The notes beneath the pieces are model-generated. The model made no database searches, was not told where the DNA came from, and saw nothing but the letters and a program-made list of their open reading frames with translations. Of a DNA stretch of 64,000 nt, positions 9,366 through 18,076 are shown in pieces (within the stretch, counting starts at the first letter, position 1; each line of letters begins with the position of its first letter). The DNA is taken from NCBI RefSeq assembly GCF_020567525.1, contig NZ_JAJCVI010000004.1:372001-436000 (forward strand), in the 5' to 3' direction. This DNA is from Halorubellus salinus (GTDB lineage: Archaea; Halobacteriota; Halobacteria; Halobacteriales; Natrialbaceae). Both the position numbers and the translations under genes were made by a program.

Positions 9366-9821
9366 CTACGCGATCACCGACACCGTCGTCTCGTCGAGTA
9401 ACTCGAACACGGCGCGCTCGCCGGGCTCCACGGTCTCGCGGACGAGCGTCGCGCCCTCGACGCTCAGCGTGAACACGTACGTCTCGCCGCGCTCGCAGAG
9501 CCCGGAGAGATACGCTCGCTCGCCGTAACTCATCTCGCGGACGTCGTCGTGCGCGACCGTCCCGTCCGCGCGAACGAGCCGGAACCGCACGGGTGTCTCG
9601 CTGGACGCCGTCGACACGACCTCCAGCGTCGACTGTTCGGCCAGTTCGCCCGCGGTGGCCGTAGCAGCGTCCTCGGTGGCGTCGCTCGCCGACGCTCCGG
9701 CGTCGTCCAAACGGTCCGGCCGCGACGACGGCGCCGACGCGAACTCGTCGGCCTGGGACGCACCGACGACGCCCGCCGACGCCACGCTCACCGCGGCCGC
9801 AACGAACTCCCGTCGCTTCAC
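9366..9821 (-). CDS. Putative Tat-exported small beta protein
   Basis: 151 aa from a GTG at 9821. The N-terminus KRREFVAAAVSVASAGVVGASQA looks like a Tat signal with an AxA-type cleavage site near residue 23 and no lipobox Cys. A Ser/Asp/Ala-rich linker follows. The C-terminal 80 residues (FRLVRADGTVAHDDV to VFELLDETTVSVIA) read as a beta-sandwich with no recognisable catalytic residue. Its promoter faces away from the malic enzyme gene located downstream. Function unknown; export is inferred from the signal. Confidence 0.65.
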   Translation of the reverse strand: MKRREFVAAAVSVASAGVVGASQADEFASAPSSRPDRLDDAGASASDATEDAATATAGELAEQSTLEVVSTASSETPVRFRLVRADGTVAHDDVREMSYGERAYLSGLCERGETYVFTLSVEGATLVRETVEPGERAVFELLDETTVSVIA

Positions 9822-9963
9822 GCACTCACCGACGAACGACACCGAAAAAAGCCAGACGGAGAGACAAACGCCGATTTGACTCACCTCGCGTCGCGGCCAC
9901 GCGCGTCCTGGCGGGCAGTGAGTCGCGGTTCGCAAGACGTGAGCGAAAAGCCGACCGCGAAGC

Positions 9964-12228
9964 CTACTCGTCTTCTTCCTGGGCGTCGACGACGGCGACG
10001 CCGGCGAGGTTCACGATGTCCTTGACCTCGTCGCCGCGCTGGAGGACGTGCACGGGCTTGTCCATGCCGACGAGCATCGGGCCGATGGCGTCCGCGCCAC
10101 CGAGGCGCTGGAGGAGCTTGTACCCGATGTTCCCGGCTTCGAGGTTCGGGAACACGAGGACGTTCGCGGGGCCTTCGAGGTCGCTGAAGTCGTACGTGCC
10201 CTCGAGGATGTCCTCGACGACCGCGGTGTCGGCCTGCATCTCGCCGTCGACGGGCGCGTCGAAGTCGGGGTTCTCGCGGAGCATCCGCGCGGCGCGCCGG
10301 GGTTTGCGCGTGCCGGGGTTGTCGACGCTCCCGAAGTTCGAGTAGGAGAGCATCGCGACGCGCGGGTCGACGTTGAACTCGCGAGCGAGGTCCGCGGTGT
10401 GTTCGGCGACCTCCGCGAGGACCTTCGCGTCCGGGTCCTGGTTGACGGTCGCGTCCGCGCAGAAGATGACCCGGTTCTTGAACGTCAGCATGTAGACGCC
10501 CGCGGCGTAGTCCGCGTCCTCGGCGGTCCCGATGACCTGCAGCGGCGGACGGAGCGCGCTCGGGTAGTGATGCGTGAGCCCCGTCATCAGGGCGTCCGCG
10601 TCCCCGGACTCGACCATCACGCTCCCGAAGTAGTTCGAGTCACGGCGCACGAGGTCGCGGGCCTCGTTCTCCGTGAGCCCCTTGCGTTTCCGGATGTCGT
10701 GCAATCGCTCCGCGTACGCCTCGTACTCTCCGGCCTCGCGGGGGTTCGCGACCTCCGGCTCGAAGTCCAGCCCGAGGCGCTCGGTCGTCTTCGTGATGCG
10801 ACTGGGGTTCCCGATGAGCACCGGCTCCGCGATGCCCTGCTCCTCGAGCTGGTACGCCGCCCGGATCATCTTCTCGTCCGTGCCCTCCGCGAGCGCGATG
10901 CGCTTCGGGTCGCTCTTGGCCTTGTTCAGGACGACGCGCATCATCTCGCGGGACTTCCCGAGCCGTGCTTCGAGGCGCTCCTCGTACGCGTCGAGTTCGA
11001 CCTCGTGACGCGCACACCCCGAGTCCATCGCGGCCTCCGCGACCGCGGGCGCGACCTCGAACAGGACGCGCGGGTCCAGGGGCTTCGGGATGATGTAGTC
11101 CGCGCCGAACTGCAGCGGCTGGTCGCCGTACGCCTTCACGACCGCGTCCGGGACGTCCTTCTGTGCGAGTTCCGCGAGCGCTCGCGCCGCAGCGACCTTC
11201 ATCTCCTCGTTGATCTCGGTCGCGCGCACGTCGAGTGCCCCACGGAAGATGAACGGGAACCCGAGGACGTTGTTCACCTGGTTCGGGTAGTCAGAGCGCC
11301 CGGTCGCCATGATGACGGTGTCGTCGCGGGCGTCCTTCGCCGCCTCGTACCCGATCTCGGGGTCGGGGTTCGCCATCGCGAACACGATGGGGTCGCTCGC
11401 CATCGACTGCACCATCTCCTGACTGACGAGCCCGCCGATGGAGAGGCCGACGAAGACGTCCGCGCCGTCCATCGCGTCCGCGAGGTCGCCGCCGGGGACG
11501 TCGCGCGCGAACTGCTGTTTGTACTCGTTGACGTCGCCAGCGTCCGCGCGCTCCTGGGTGATGATGCCCGAGGAGTCACACATCGTGATGTTCTCCTTCT
11601 TCGCGCCGAGGGAGACGTAGAAGCGCGCGGTCGCGATGGCGGACGCGCCGGCACCGGAGAACACGATCTCGAGTTCTTCGAGGTCCTTCCCTGCTATCTC
11701 GGCGGCGTTGACGAGCGCCGCACCGGAGATGATGGCGGTCCCGTGCTGGTCGTCGTGGAAGACGGGGACGTCCATCGACTCCTTGAGCGCTTCCTCGATC
11801 TGGAAGCACTCGGGCGCCTTGATGTCCTCGAGGTTGATGCCGCCGAACGTCGGCCCCATCGCGTCGACCGCTTCGATGATCTTCTCGGGGTCGTCCTGGT
11901 CGAGTTCGATATCGAACACGTCGATGTCGGCGAATCGCTTGAAGAGCACGCCCTTGCCTTCCATGACCGGCTTCGAGGCTTGCGCACCGATGTCACCGAG
12001 TCCGAGGACGGCGCTCCCGTTGGAGACGACGCCCACGAGGTTCCCTTTCGCGGTGTACTTGTACGCGTCGTCCTCGTTCGCCGCGATCGCCTCGCAGGGC
12101 GCCGCGACGCCGGGCGAGTACGCGAGCGAGAGGTCCCGCTGGGTGTTCGTCGGTTTCGTGGTCGAAATCTCGAGCTTCCCGGGGGGGTCCTCCGCGTGAT
12201 AGTCCAGTGAGTCCTCGTCGAGTCCCAT
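9964..12228 (-). CDS. maeB: NADP-dependent malic enzyme with C-terminal phosphotransacetylase domain
   Basis: 754 aa. Oxidatively decarboxylates malate to pyruvate and CO2 with reduction of NAD(P). The malic domain covers about residues 1-430, with [13 protein letters not shown] near 36-48, the metal-site segment FHDDQHGTA at 157-165 and the nucleotide-binding [14 protein letters not shown] after it. The second part (about 440-754) is phosphotransacetylase-like ([30 protein letters not shown]) and is usually regulatory rather than catalytic in MaeB proteins. The ATG at 12228 gives [11 protein letters not shown]; an upstream GTG at 12243 adds only five residues. Works with PEP carboxylase and isocitrate dehydrogenase elsewhere in the window in C4/NADPH balance. 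Confidence 0.96.
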   Translation of the reverse strand: MGLDEDSLDYHAEDPPGKLEISTTKPTNTQRDLSLAYSPGVAAPCEAIAANEDDAYKYTAKGNLVGVVSNGSAVLGLGDIGAQASKPVMEGKGVLFKRFADIDVFDIELDQDDPEKIIEAVDAMGPTFGGINLEDIKAPECFQIEEALKESMDVPVFHDDQHGTAIISGAALVNAAEIAGKDLEELEIVFSGAGASAIATARFYVSLGAKKENITMCDSSGIITQERADAGDVNEYKQQFARDVPGGDLADAMDGADVFVGLSIGGLVSQEMVQSMASDPIVFAMANPDPEIGYEAAKDARDDTVIMATGRSDYPNQVNNVLGFPFIFRGALDVRATEINEEMKVAAARALAELAQKDVPDAVVKAYGDQPLQFGADYIIPKPLDPRVLFEVAPAVAEAAMDSGCARHEVELDAYEERLEARLGKSREMMRVVLNKAKSDPKRIALAEGTDEKMIRAAYQLEEQGIAEPVLIGNPSRITKTTERLGLDFEPEVANPREAGEYEAYAERLHDIRKRKGLTENEARDLVRRDSNYFGSVMVESGDADALMTGLTHHYPSALRPPLQVIGTAEDADYAAGVYMLTFKNRVIFCADATVNQDPDAKVLAEVAEHTADLAREFNVDPRVAMLSYSNFGSVDNPGTRKPRRAARMLRENPDFDAPVDGEMQADTAVVEDILEGTYDFSDLEGPANVLVFPNLEAGNIGYKLLQRLGGADAIGPMLVGMDKPVHVLQRGDEVKDIVNLAGVAVVDAQEEDE

Positions 12229-12392
12229 GGACGAACCCACCACCGGCGCGGACTAAAAGCTAATCGAAAGCGACATTCGACGACTGTCGATAACCGGGCG
12301 GCGTGACCGGGGGCGTCCATGGTCGATTCGCGGCGTCCGGCGTCGACGCGGGGGAACGACCGCGGTCGGGTGTCGTCGCCTGTCGGGACGGG

Positions 12393-13469
12393 TCAGGCGT
12401 CGTAGACCGCGGGGCGTTCCAGGGTCACGTCGAAGTCGACGGCTTCGACCTCGACGGTCGGCCAGTCGTCGCTCGTCGTCAGCGGCTCGAACCCGTCGTC
12501 GTCGACGAGCACGGTGCCTTCGCTCTTGGCGCCCTCGACGGTCGGGTTCCACGCGTACCCCTGCGGGAGGTGGACGGGCTCGGTGCTCGTCGGCGTCGCG
12601 ATCCACTCGCGGCCCGCGTACCCGGCGGCGCCACCCTGATGATGCTCGCGCCACTCCTCGGGCCACCCGACCGCGTCGTAGGCGGTCTGGACGTGCTCGA
12701 AGACGTCCGCGGCAGTCCCGTCGTCGCGACCGGCGGCGCGCGTCGCCGCGAGCGCCGTCGTCTCCACGCGCGCAGCCGCCTCGTGGCGGTCGGCGAGCCA
12801 CTCGGGCGCGTCGAACGCGACGGTGCGCGTGCACGACGCGTACAGGCCGTCGTCGTACGCCGTCACCGATATCACGGCGTACTCCCCGAGCTGGTTCTCC
12901 GTCGGCGTGCAGTGCCGGTACGGTGCGGCGCGGTCGGCGCCGCCGACGAGGACGACCGGCGCGGTGAGCTCGCGCACCGAGAGCGCGACCGAGAGCGCTG
13001 ACGCGACCTCGCCCTCGGTGTCCGTCGACTGGAGCTCCGCGCAGACCGCCTCGACCGCGGCAGCGGTCCGTCGCCCGACGTCGGCGTACTGCTCGCGGTC
13101 GCGCTCGGAGAGCGGCTGGCGGAGCGCGCTCGCGTCCACGTCACCGAACCCGGGGACGTCCACGTCCGCGACCGCCGGCTGGCTCGCGACCGCCGCCACC
13201 GCCGCGGGCAGGTCGCGCTCGTGCCACGGGTACTCGACGACCGCGACGTCCTCCGCGAGTTCCTCGTCGCGCAACCGCTCCGTCTCGTTGTTCGGGGCGA
13301 CGACGGTCACGTCCTCCCCGTCGTATCCAGCTGCCGCCACACCGATTCCCGCCTCGTGGTCGACGCGGTTGTCGCCGCCGGTCAGCCACGCGAACCCCTC
13401 GGGGCGCGCGAACCACACGGAGGCGAGGTCCTCGGCCGCGAGGTACTCGTCGAGTCGCCGTCGTTCCAT
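12393..13469 (-). CDS. M24-family peptidase-like protein with altered metal site
   Basis: 358 aa. Overall it matches creatinase/prolidase-type (M24) proteins: an N-terminal creatinase-like domain to about residue 130 and a C-terminal pita-bread domain. The key metal motif, normally an Asp-x-Gly loop followed by S-D-x-T-R-T, reads YDDGLYASCTRT, so the second Asp ligand is Cys. The usual HG-type histidine region reads HHQGGAAGY, and the final Glu pair is only partly evident (NPTVEGAKSEGT). It may therefore be non-catalytic or use an unusual site. Start ATG at 13469. Divergent from the next gene's promoter. Family fairly sure, activity doubtful. Confidence 0.78.
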   Translation of the reverse strand: MERRRLDEYLAAEDLASVWFARPEGFAWLTGGDNRVDHEAGIGVAAAGYDGEDVTVVAPNNETERLRDEELAEDVAVVEYPWHERDLPAAVAAVASQPAVADVDVPGFGDVDASALRQPLSERDREQYADVGRRTAAAVEAVCAELQSTDTEGEVASALSVALSVRELTAPVVLVGGADRAAPYRHCTPTENQLGEYAVISVTAYDDGLYASCTRTVAFDAPEWLADRHEAAARVETTALAATRAAGRDDGTAADVFEHVQTAYDAVGWPEEWREHHQGGAAGYAGREWIATPTSTEPVHLPQGYAWNPTVEGAKSEGTVLVDDDGFEPLTTSDDWPTVEVEAVDFDVTLERPAVYDA

Positions 13470-13637
13470 ACCAGCGCCGTCGAGTGGACGCGCCGTAATC
13501 CCGTCGGTTCGCACACTCCCCGACGGTCAGGGGTCGTGTCCTGCAGGCGGTTCGTCGCGGCCGGCCGCGCCGACACGTTGGGAGCCGAACACCTAGCCCT
13601 GCGTTTATTACGGCTTCGTTCGGTACGGGACGTTGAT

Positions 13638-14261
13638 ATGTGTGCCCGTTCGACCCCCGACAGCGACGGAGCGACCGCCGGTAGCACAGCCCGGAGCGGT
13701 ATCGACGCCTCGACGGCGATCCGCGGTGCCGGTGCCGGCGCGGCGGCGTTCGTCGCGACGTACGTCGTGTCGTTCCTCCTCTGGACGTTCGTGGAACTCC
13801 CCGAGCCCGACAGCATCGGCGAGGCTCTGAACCAGGCGGTCATCGGCATCGTCCGCGACAGCGTCCCCGCGTGGAAGGCCGCCGGGTACGTGCTCTTCAA
13901 CGCGCAGTTCGTCGAGGTGACCTACGAGGGTGCACTCTCCGAATCGACGTTCAGCCTCATCGCGCTCGCGGACAGCTCGCTGCTCGCGCTCGCGTACCTC
14001 GTCCCCGCGGTCGCGCTCGTCGCCGCCGGGTACGTCGTCGCGTCCTCGCCGAGCATCCGCGGCACCGGTCAGTCCGCCGCCGCGGGCGCGCTCGTCGTCG
14101 TCGGCCAGCTCGCGCTCGTCATCCTCGGCGCGGTCCTGTTCTCCGCGTCGGGCGACGGCGGCAGCCTCAGCGTCCCGCTCGCGAACGCCATCATCATCGC
14201 CGGCGTCGTCTACCCCGTCGTCTTCGGCGCCATCGGCGGCGCACTCGCCGAGGTCGCCTGA
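13638..14261 (+). CDS. Polytopic membrane protein of unknown function
   Basis: 207 aa. A 30-residue polar N-terminus precedes four to five hydrophobic segments (around 35-55, 110-130, 140-160, 175-200). Between the first and second is an amphipathic stretch with VPAWKAAGYVLFNAQFVEVTY. No transporter signature, charged membrane residue pattern or Cys motif is recognisable. A TATA-like GTTTATTAC lies at 13602-13610, about 30 bases before the ATG. Ends 37 bp before the stop of a convergent GNAT gene. Confidence 0.7.
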   Translation: MCARSTPDSDGATAGSTARSGIDASTAIRGAGAGAAAFVATYVVSFLLWTFVELPEPDSIGEALNQAVIGIVRDSVPAWKAAGYVLFNAQFVEVTYEGALSESTFSLIALADSSLLALAYLVPAVALVAAGYVVASSPSIRGTGQSAAAGALVVVGQLALVILGAVLFSASGDGGSLSVPLANAIIIAGVVYPVVFGAIGGALAEVA

Positions 14262-14298
14262 TACCGATTCGAACGCTCGCGCCGACGCGCTCTCTCCC

Positions 14299-14808
14299 CT
14301 ACAGTTGCTTCGCCACCATCTCGCCCCAGTGCCCGAACCCGTGACGGTCGTAGAACGCTCTCGCGCGGTCGTTCTCGCGGTCGACGTCCAGGACCAGGCG
14401 GTCGAGCGGGAGCGACTGGTCGCGAGCGAGTGCGACCGCGGCGTCCATGAGGTCGTCCGCGACGCCGGTTCCTCTGGCGTCGGGGACGACGTAGAGTTCG
14501 TTGAGGACGGCGGCGTCCCACACGAACGCGAGGCGCTCGGGGAGCACGAACACGTACCCGAGGAGCGTCTCGCCGCCGGCGTCGTCGGGCGCGCTCGCGA
14601 CGGTCACGCAGCGCTCGTCGTCGGCGACGCATCGGTCGACCCACGCGAGCCAGTCCGCGCGGTACGCCTCGTCGAGCTTGTCCTCGTACAGCGCCTGCTT
14701 GTCGTCGCTGCCGGTGCCCTCGCCGAGCCCGGTCTCGAACCCTTGCTTGAGCTCCCATAGCGCGCCGCGGTTGCGCTCGGCGTCGTACGGGCGGATGGTG
14801 GCGTCCAT
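14299..14808 (-). CDS. GNAT-family N-acetyltransferase
   Basis: 169 aa. Transfers an acyl group from acetyl-CoA to an amine. The core is visible in the second half: beta4 VLNELYVVPDARGTGVADDLM includes the R-x-x-G-x-A/G acetyl-CoA loop (RGTGVA), followed by LVLDVDRENDRARAFYDRHGF, the typical AxxFYxxxGF ending. The N-terminal half is more divergent and probably sets substrate choice. The start ATG at 14808 avoids an extra seven residues from an upstream codon. Substrate unknown. Confidence 0.88.
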   Translation of the reverse strand: MDATIRPYDAERNRGALWELKQGFETGLGEGTGSDDKQALYEDKLDEAYRADWLAWVDRCVADDERCVTVASAPDDAGGETLLGYVFVLPERLAFVWDAAVLNELYVVPDARGTGVADDLMDAAVALARDQSLPLDRLVLDVDRENDRARAFYDRHGFGHWGEMVAKQL

Positions 14809-14891
14809 GTTCGACCAAGCACGCGGCACCGAAAGGAACGTTCCGGTCCCGCGAGCCGGAGCCCGGTCGACGGTTGTGTCGCTCGGTCGGG

Positions 14892-15542
14892 TCAGCGGTC
14901 GCGGACGTCCTCGGCGACGCGGCTGGCGACGACGAGCGCGCCCGTCGCGACGAGCAGGAGCTGGGTGCCCGAGCCCGCGAGCGGGAAGATGCGCTCGTTC
15001 ACTTCGGGTTCGCCCTTCCTATCGGGGTTGGTGTCGGCCCCCGTGTGGTACTGGCGTTCCTTCGTCGACCCGAGGCTCGCGTCCTTCACGGGTTCGGCGT
15101 TCCCGAGGTCGACGAACGTCTGCACGAACCCCTGCTGGTCGCTGAGGTACGTCCGGCCCGTCACCTCGTAGAACTGGTCGTGGACCGGCCAGAGCACGTT
15201 CACGCCGTTGGTCACCACGTCCGGGCCGATGCCGGCGAACGCGACCGCGACCACCGCGACGCCCGCCACCCGCGGGGCGGTCTCCCCGAAGCGCGCGCGC
15301 AGCCACGAGGTCTCGCGGATGCGGACGTCCCAGTACACGAGCGCACCGAGCGCGACCGGGAGGAGCAGGGTGTGCGTGGCGGAGCGATGTGCGCCCACCA
15401 CCACCCACCCGAGGAACGTGTCGAGGTCGACCGCCGCGACCGCTGCCAGCACCACGAGGATGGCGCGTGGCGAGAACGCGCCGGCCAGCAACGCGCACCC
15501 AACCAACCCACCGAGTGCCACGTGCACGAGCGTCGAAGGCAT
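14892..15542 (-). CDS. Membrane-bound metal-dependent hydrolase-like protein (YdjM/DUF457 type)
   Basis: 216 aa. The start ATG at 15542 gives MPSTLVHVALGGLVGCALL; the early His in the first helix, the DLDTFLGW Asp pair and HRSATHTLLL further on are the usual polar signatures of the LexA-binding, membrane-bound putative hydrolase family. Four to five transmembrane helices are visible, with a 70-residue polar loop before the last helix. Catalysis by this family is not established; the metal-site reading is by similarity. Lies between GNAT and CDF genes on the same strand with 83 and 120 bp gaps, so co-transcription is uncertain. Confidence 0.75.
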   Translation of the reverse strand: MPSTLVHVALGGLVGCALLAGAFSPRAILVVLAAVAAVDLDTFLGWVVVGAHRSATHTLLLPVALGALVYWDVRIRETSWLRARFGETAPRVAGVAVVAVAFAGIGPDVVTNGVNVLWPVHDQFYEVTGRTYLSDQQGFVQTFVDLGNAEPVKDASLGSTKERQYHTGADTNPDRKGEPEVNERIFPLAGSGTQLLLVATGALVVASRVAEDVRDR

Positions 15543-15662
15543 ACCACGAGCCAGGGCCGCAGCTACCAAAACCCTATCCCGGCCTCGCTCACCCGTTCGC
15601 CTACCGCTCTCGCCCACCGCCATCGCAACTACCGTACCCGTCTTCTCCAGGACCGGTAGGCG

Positions 15663-16586
15663 TCAGTCCTCGCGGTGTTTCCGCGCGAGCCGGTCGACGT
15701 CCGCGTCGGCCTTCCACTCGCCGAGTTCCTTCGGGTCGACGTGCACGAACACGTCGTCGACCTCCGGGAGCTCGCGGATGGCGTCCATCACCTCGGTCTC
15801 GATGTCGTGCGCCTCGAACAGCGTCCGGTCGCCCTCGACCTCGATGTGCAGCGAGACGTCGACCTCGGGGCCGACGTAGTGCGCGACGACGTCGTGCGCG
15901 CCCTCGACGTCCGGGTGTGCGAGCGCGCGGTCGATGATCTCGATGCGCAACTCCTCGGGTGGGGCGCTCCCGACGAGGTACCCGACGTTGTCGCGGACGA
16001 TCTCGACGCCCGTGTAGCAGACCGCGATCGCGACGATGCCCGCGGCGAGCGGGTCGAGGAGCGGGTAGCCGGCGCGTGCGCCGACGACGCCGACGAGTGC
16101 CGCGCCCGCGGTGAGGACGTCGTTGCGGTTGTCGAGCGCGGCCGCTTTCAGCGCCGGGGAGTTCGTCGATTCCCCGCGTGCGTACACGAGCCGGTAGAGG
16201 CCGTACTTGGTGACGCCGGAGACCGCGAGGATGCCGACCGCCGCGTACCCCGTGGTGACGGTCGCGTCACCGGAGAGGAGCGTCGTCCCGGCCTGGTAGA
16301 GGATGGCGCCGCCGGCGGCGAACACGCCCGTGGCGACGAACAGCGCGACGAACGGCTCGATGCGCTCGTGGCCGTGTGGATGCTCGAAGTCCGGTGGCTG
16401 CGTGGTGTAGTAGAGTCCGACGAGGACGAAGACGCTGTAGGCGGCGTCCGCGAAGCTGTTCACGGCTTCGCCCCCGACGGCGAGACTGCCGCCGTCGAGG
16501 TAGACGAGCGTCTTCCCGACGGCGAGCGCGAGGTTCACCGCGAGGACGAGTGCGCCCATGCGTCGCATCGTCGTCGCGTCGCTCAT
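15663..16586 (-). CDS. Cation diffusion facilitator (CDF) metal efflux transporter
   Basis: 307 aa. Proton-coupled exporter of divalent metals such as zinc, iron or manganese. Six transmembrane helices cover about 10-215. The metal-site positions are seen as SFADAAYSVF in helix 2 (an altered HxxxD/DxxxD motif) and DNRNDVLTA in helix 5 (DxxxD). FEHPHGHERIE, the characteristic loop after helix 2, is intact. The C-terminal cytoplasmic domain (about 220-300) has the ferredoxin-like HPDVEGAHDVVAHYVGPEVDVSLHIEV. The ATG at 16586 follows one possible GTG. A tandem hairpin array lies just upstream of the start. Confidence 0.92.
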   Translation of the reverse strand: MSDATTMRRMGALVLAVNLALAVGKTLVYLDGGSLAVGGEAVNSFADAAYSVFVLVGLYYTTQPPDFEHPHGHERIEPFVALFVATGVFAAGGAILYQAGTTLLSGDATVTTGYAAVGILAVSGVTKYGLYRLVYARGESTNSPALKAAALDNRNDVLTAGAALVGVVGARAGYPLLDPLAAGIVAIAVCYTGVEIVRDNVGYLVGSAPPEELRIEIIDRALAHPDVEGAHDVVAHYVGPEVDVSLHIEVEGDRTLFEAHDIETEVMDAIRELPEVDDVFVHVDPKELGEWKADADVDRLARKHRED

Positions 16587-16631
16587 CACATCGGGCTACG
16601 GCGTGGGGTGTCAAGGGCGTGTCGACTCCAC

Positions 16632-16806
16632 TGCCCGCACGAGCATACGGCCGCCGGCAGGCGGTCGTTTCGGGGGGAAGTTGCCCGCACGAGCATACGG
16701 CTGCCGGCAGGCGGTCGTTTCGGGGGAAAGTTGCCCGCACGAGCATACGGCTGCCGGCAGGCGGTCGTTGCTTGGTTGATCCGACCGCACGAGAGTACGC
16801 CGGTGG
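16632..16806. repeat. Array A: 50-bp tandem hairpin repeats
   Basis: Cores GAGCATACG start at 16641, 16691 and 16741, and a diverged GAGAGTACG at 16791, exactly 50 bp apart. After each core the sequence can fold as an 8-bp stem: CGGCCGCC/GGCGGTCG in copy 1 and CGGCTGCC/GGCGGTCG in copies 2 and 3, both around loop GGCA and with G-U wobbles. Copies 1-3 are nearly identical through GTCGTT. The array begins right after the stop codon of the HIT gene (read on the minus strand) and ends about 45 bp before the CDF start. Confidence 0.9.
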
Positions 16807-16824
16807 GGGGTGCGGTTTGGCGTG

Positions 16825-17358
16825 TTAGAACTGGATGGCGCCGTTGTCGGTGGTGGTGGCGTCGTCCTGGTCGCTGAAGGCGTCGTGGAGGCGGTCGTAG
16901 GTGTCGGTGACGGCTTCGACGATGACCTTGGTGTCGGAGATGACTGGCATGAAGTTGGTGTCGCCGGTCCAGCGTGGGACGAGATGCGTGTGGAGGTGGT
17001 CGCCGATGCTGCCGCCGGCGGCGCTCCCGCCGAGGTTCTCGCCGGTGTTGTAGCCGTCGGGCGCGAACGCGGTATCCATGGCGTCGATGGTGCGTTGCTT
17101 GAGGCGGGCGTGCGCGAGGAGTTGGTCGTCGTCGAGTGCGCGCCAGTCGCCTTCGTGCGCGGTCGGGATGACCATCGTGTGCCCGGGGTTGTAGGGGTAG
17201 TTGTTGAGCATGACGACGGCGTGGTCGTTGCGCGCGAGCACGAGGTTGCTGCGGGCGTCCTCGCGGTCGGGGAACTCGCAGAACACGCAGTCGACGTCCG
17301 GGTTCTTGTCGTCGCGTTCCACCCACTCGATGCGCCACGGCGCGAACACCTGGTCCAT
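16825..17358 (-). CDS. HIT-family nucleotide hydrolase or transferase
   Basis: 177 aa. The HIT active-site motif is clear as GDHLHTHLV (H-x-H-x-H), preceded by the usual AGGSIGDHLH glycine turn, so this is a nucleotide phosphohydrolase or AMP transferase of the Fhit/HINT group. An N-terminal CVFC pair probably binds zinc, as in many HIT proteins that carry this extension. The MVIPTAHEGDW segment is the family beta strand before the helix. Start ATG at 17358. The gene is followed, within 25 bases of its stop, by hairpin array A. Confidence 0.92.
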   Translation of the reverse strand: MDQVFAPWRIEWVERDDKNPDVDCVFCEFPDREDARSNLVLARNDHAVVMLNNYPYNPGHTMVIPTAHEGDWRALDDDQLLAHARLKQRTIDAMDTAFAPDGYNTGENLGGSAAGGSIGDHLHTHLVPRWTGDTNFMPVISDTKVIVEAVTDTYDRLHDAFSDQDDATTTDNGAIQF

Positions 17359-17600
17359 ACCGCTTCGAGGTGTGGCGTTGATTTGAAAGCACGGCTTCAT
17401 ACGTGTGGGAATCTCGACAGTAACTATCTGGAAATTTGCTGGTAATCATTGACAACCGATTGAAACGCTATCCACAAACACTGGAAAAACGCCTCAGAAG
17501 TGGTTTTAGACGATTTAGGACTACCTCAGGCGCTGGAATGGTTTCATTGGCTCCTCGTCGGGTATTTTTCGCCCCCGCCCCCCGAAAACTGACGAATCGA

Positions 17601-17607
17601 TTTATTA
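17601..17607 (+). promoter_or_regulatory. TATA element for the zinc-ribbon gene
   Basis: TTTATTA lies 28-34 bases before the ATG at 17635, the normal spacing for a haloarchaeal promoter with a very short leader. The whole 275-bp gap from 17359 is clearly AT-richer than its surroundings. Confidence 0.7.
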
Positions 17608-17634
17608 CCAACCAGGGTAACATGTGGTCTGTAG

Positions 17635-17835
17635 ATGGCAACGACTGACAACTCCTTCGACGGCCTGACGGAGCACTGCACCGACTGTGACACCGACACG
17701 CTGCACCAGGTGTCCGTGCAGATCCGTACTGAAAGTCTGAAGGAGGAAAATGCGGAGTTCTCGCGCGAACCCTACCGCGTGGCCGAATGCCAACGCTGTG
17801 GGAACCGCTCGAGCCAACGCATGAACAACGCTTAG
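17635..17835 (+). CDS. Small zinc beta-ribbon protein
   Basis: 66 aa with CTDC near residue 15 and CQRC near residue 52, a four-Cys zinc-ribbon layout; between them is a charged stretch (RTESLKEENAEFSREPYR) seen in a conserved group of tiny haloarchaeal proteins (I believe DUF7835, from memory). No DNA-binding extension. A good promoter precedes it and a three-copy hairpin array follows its stop by about 90 bases, ahead of the convergent methionine aminopeptidase gene. Role unknown; such proteins may bind nucleic acid or partner proteins. Confidence 0.8.
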   Translation: MATTDNSFDGLTEHCTDCDTDTLHQVSVQIRTESLKEENAEFSREPYRVAECQRCGNRSSQRMNNA

Positions 17836-17925
17836 ACGCACAGGTGGGCACGGGGGTGTCCAAACCAATCAACTCGCCGCCGGCACTGGGGTGACGGCGG
17901 CACGCAGTTTCTTTGGGACTACGGA

Positions 17926-18060
17926 CTAGAGAGCATACGCCGACCGCCAGGTCGGCGTTTCTGCTGTGTACTGATTAGAGAGCGTACGCCGACCGCCAGG
18001 TCGGCGTTTCTGCTGTGTACTGATTAGAGAGCGTACGCCGACCGCCAGGTCGGCGTTTCT
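17926..18060. repeat. Array B: 49-bp tandem hairpin repeats
   Basis: Cores GAGCATACG/GAGCGTACG start at 17931, 17980 and 18029, exactly 49 bp apart. Each is followed by a perfect 8-bp stem CGCCGACC/GGTCGGCG around loop GCCA, then TTTCTGC. Copies are nearly identical. The array ends 17 bases from the stop of the minus-strand map gene and also lies downstream of the plus-strand zinc-ribbon gene, so it could act on the 3' end of either transcript. Confidence 0.92.
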
Positions 18061-18076
18061 GCGTTCTGGGGGGTCG

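Noticed and set aside
10048-12210. 720-codon open frame on the plus strand opposite malic enzyme
   Set aside because: It is the GC-rich antisense shadow of maeB. The minus-strand frame carries all malic enzyme and phosphotransacetylase motifs and the shadow has no recognisable domain.
16632-18060. Hairpin arrays A and B as CRISPR arrays
   Set aside because: The whole 49-50-bp unit is conserved, so there are no unique spacers, copy numbers are 3-4 and no cas gene is present.
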